Shown here one piece after another: positions 5,002 through 6,933 of a stretch of 6,933 nucleotides of DNA. The translations under genes and the position numbers were made by a program. The DNA is from CAYSPU01 sp964432995. Its GTDB lineage: Bacteria; Verrucomicrobiota; Verrucomicrobiia; Limisphaerales; JAHDYP01. How positions within the stretch are numbered: position 1 is the first letter of the stretch; every line of letters starts with the position of its first letter. The stretch is taken from NCBI GenBank assembly GCA_964432995.1, contig CAYSPU010000290.1:1-6933 (forward strand), given 5' to 3'. Under the pieces are notes generated by a model. It did no database searches. It had not been told where the DNA came from and saw only the letters and a program-made list of their open reading frames with translations.

Positions 5002-6933
5002 ATGTCTTCCACGCGCGATTCCATCGCGGTCCGCCTGCTCCGGCGGTTGGCGGACTGGGTCTATCGCTATCCGCGGTTGTTCTTCTACCCGCAGGCGGTA
5101 CTGTTCGTGGTCTGCATCTTCTACACCGTCCGGTATCTGGAATTCACGACGAACCGGAACGACATGGTGGGGGAGAACGAGACGTATCACCGGCACTTTC
5201 TTGACTACCGCCGCGATTTCATTGCGCAGGACGAGCTGGTGGCGGTGATCGAGAGCGAGCAGCCGGAGAAGAACCGCCAGTTTGTCGAGCGTTTGGGGGC
5301 GCGTTTGCTGCTGGAAACGAACCTCTTCACGGACGTTCTCTACAACAACGACGTGAAGATGCTCGGCAACAAGGCCCTGTTGTTCTTTCCCGAGCCGGAC
5401 CTGCGGGAACTGCAGAAGACGTTGAGCGAGTACCGGCCGTTCCTGGACCAGTTCACCCAGGCGACCAACCTGAACTCGCTCTTTCGGCTGGTGAACCGCC
5501 AGTTCCGCGGGGCCCGGCGCGAGACCAACGCGGAGAACGATTCCCTGATCAAGGCCCTCCCGGCGCTGCGCCGGATTGTGGACCAGGCTCATGACAGTCT
5601 GACGCGTCCGGGCTCGCCGCCGTCGCCGGGGCTGGTGGCGTTGTTCGACGCCGGCCGGGAGGCGGAGCAGCGGATCTACGTCACGTTCGACCAGGGCCGG
5701 ATCTATCTGGCAACGGTGCGCGCCCGGGAGGAGCGGCTGAACAGCGAGGCCGTCGAGCGGTTCCGCCAGTTGGTCGAGCAGACCCGACGGGAGGTGCCGG
5801 GGGTGAACGCCGGCATCACCGGCGAGCCGGTGCTCGAGTTCGACGAGATGGCGCAATCGCAGAAGGACACCATGGTGGCGTCCGCCATCTCGCTGGTGCT
5901 CGTGGCGCTGATTTTCATCTATGGCTACCACGAGTCCGGCCGGCCGATTAAGGCCACGATCTGTCTGGTGGTGGGTTTGGCCTACACGCTGGCCTTCGCC
6001 ACCGCCGCGGTCGGGCATCTGAACCTGCTCAGCGTTACGTTCGTCCCCATGCTCATCGGGTTGGCGATCGACTTTGGGGTGCACCTGGTCACCCGCTACG
6101 AGGAGGAGCTTCGCCACGGGCGGACCGAACGCGAGGCCATAGAGAAGGCGCTGGTCTACACGGGGCAGGGGATCTTCACGGGATGCTTCACCACGGCCGG
6201 GGCCTTCCTGGCCATGGGATTCACCAACTTCCGCGGCATCCAGGAAATGGGAATCATCTGCGGAGGCGGGTTGCTCATCAGTCTGGTGCCGATGACGACG
6301 CTGCTTCCCGTGCTGATCCTGCGCGGGCGCCAGAACGTGATCGACCATCTGCGCCCTCCGGTCGAGGACCCGCGGGCGCGGATCGAACGCCTGTGGCTCG
6401 AACGGCCGTGGACGGTTCTCGGCCTGGCGGCGGGAGTTTCCCTCCTGGCTGCGAGTTACGCGGCCGGCTTGCGCTTCGACTACAACCTGCTCAAGCTCCA
6501 GTCGGATGCGCTGCCCTCGGTCCGCTTCGAGCGGAAGCTCCTGGCGGCCGCCGACCGTTCGCTCCTGTATTGCGCGGTGATCACCGATTCTCTGCCCAAG
6601 GCCCTGGCGCTGGAGAAGCAGGTGAAGAACCTGCCCACCGTCGCCAACGTGGACTCGATGGCCCTGTTTCTGACCGAGGATCAGACCCGGAAGCTCGAGG
6701 TGATCCGCGACATCAAGCGCGAGCTGGGATCATTGCCGTTGCCTCCACCCGATCGGGGGCCGGTCGATCTCCGGGATTTCGATCTGACGCTCTGGGGATT
6801 GCACGGTTATCTCGGGCTGGCCTGTGATGAGGTCGAGGAGGCCGGGGAGACGGAGTTGCTCGAGGAACTGAAGGCATTGCGCACCTCGATCCGGCGCTTG
6901 CGGGTCCGGATGACAGCGGGGCCACGGCCTCAG
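5002..6933 (+). CDS. MMPL/RND-superfamily exporter, HpnN-like (runs off the right edge)
   Basis: The frame is open from the ATG at 5002 to the window end (644 residues) with no stop. It encodes an inner-membrane RND-type transporter of the MMPL group. A first membrane helix lies at about 27-46 and is followed by a periplasmic domain of about 240 residues. A block of five helices follows, at about 292-311, 318-338, 341-361, 391-408 and 414-440. A seventh helix lies at about 470-490, and then the second periplasmic domain is cut by the edge. The helix-4 motif PMLIGLAIDFGVHLVTRYEE (349-368) carries Asp357, the likely proton-relay residue. The first periplasmic domain, with ALLFFPEPDLRELQ and TNLNSLFRLVNRQ, resembles HpnN, the hopanoid-associated exporter, which is about 850-900 residues long. 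Alternatively it is a generic MMPL lipid exporter; no hopanoid genes are in view. It is 55 bases downstream of yebC with no terminator between, so co-transcription is possible. No Shine-Dalgarno is seen. Confidence 0.9.
   Translation, partial: MSSTRDSIAVRLLRRLADWVYRYPRLFFYPQAVLFVVCIFYTVRYLEFTTNRNDMVGENETYHRHFLDYRRDFIAQDELVAVIESEQPEKNRQFVERLGARLLLETNLFTDVLYNNDVKMLGNKALLFFPEPDLRELQKTLSEYRPFLDQFTQATNLNSLFRLVNRQFRGARRETNAENDSLIKALPALRRIVDQAHDSLTRPGSPPSPGLVALFDAGREAEQRIYVTFDQGRIYLATVRAREERLNSEAVERFRQLVEQTRREVPGVNAGITGEPVLEFDEMAQSQKDTMVASAISLVLVALIFIYGYHESGRPIKATICLVVGLAYTLAFATAAVGHLNLLSVTFVPMLIGLAIDFGVHLVTRYEEELRHGRTEREAIEKALVYTGQGIFTGCFTTAGAFLAMGFTNFRGIQEMGIICGGGLLISLVPMTTLLPVLILRGRQNVIDHLRPPVEDPRARIERLWLERPWTVLGLAAGVSLLAASYAAGLRFDYNLLKLQSDALPSVRFERKLLAAADRSLLYCAVITDSLPKALALEKQVKNLPTVANVDSMALFLTEDQTRKLEVIRDIKRELGSLPLPPPDRGPVDLRDFDLTLWGLHGYLGLACDEVEEAGETELLEELKALRTSIRRLRVRMTAGPRPQ

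Noticed and set aside
4633..6348. A 571-residue minus-strand open frame opposite yebC and the exporter gene
   Set aside because: The plus strand encodes recognisable YebC and MMPL proteins over the same interval; the antisense product is rich in His, Arg and Gln with no motif.

Overview
This is a GC-rich (about 60-65% by eye) bacterial chromosome segment. It carries six protein genes: partial ones at both edges and four complete ones between. The best lineage guess is Verrucomicrobiota or a close relative in the PVC group. The reasons are the mix of families (a zinc-motif-less ROK-like kinase paired with a coiled-coil/zinc-ribbon membrane protein, and an HpnN-like MMPL exporter), starts without clear Shine-Dalgarno sequences, and a GTCTTTG-type intergenic repeat. 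No rRNA or other taxonomic marker is present, so the assignment is tentative.

Layout: positions 1-486 (minus) hold the N-terminal 162 residues of the glutamate synthase large subunit (GltB), running off the left edge. Positions 487-1158 form a 672-base gap with no convincing gene. It holds a perfect 46-bp tandem duplication (628-719), a 9-bp inverted repeat (822-855), a MITE-like imperfect inverted repeat (888-1025) and a 13-base odd palindrome (1072-1084). Positions 1159-2262 and 2276-3694 (both minus, 13 bases apart) look like a two-gene operon: a divergent ROK-family sugar-kinase-like protein, then a four-helix membrane protein with a long coiled coil and two C-terminal zinc-ribbon pairs. 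Across a 95-base divergent gap, the plus strand carries a YbjQ/UPF0145 pentamer-type protein (3790-4128), YebC (4212-4946) and the first 644 residues of an MMPL/RND exporter resembling HpnN (5002-6933), which runs off the right edge.

How the genes relate: GltB is core nitrogen assimilation and YebC a conserved regulator/translation factor; nothing ties them functionally to their neighbours here. The plus-strand trio is co-oriented with gaps of 83 and 55 bases and no clear terminator between, so it may be one transcript. The least understood part is the ROK-like/zinc-ribbon pair: conserved-looking, tightly spaced, and with no function that can be named from sequence alone. I see no defence island, prophage, CRISPR array or biosynthetic cluster. 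The most notable features are the repeat-packed gap and this two-gene unit.
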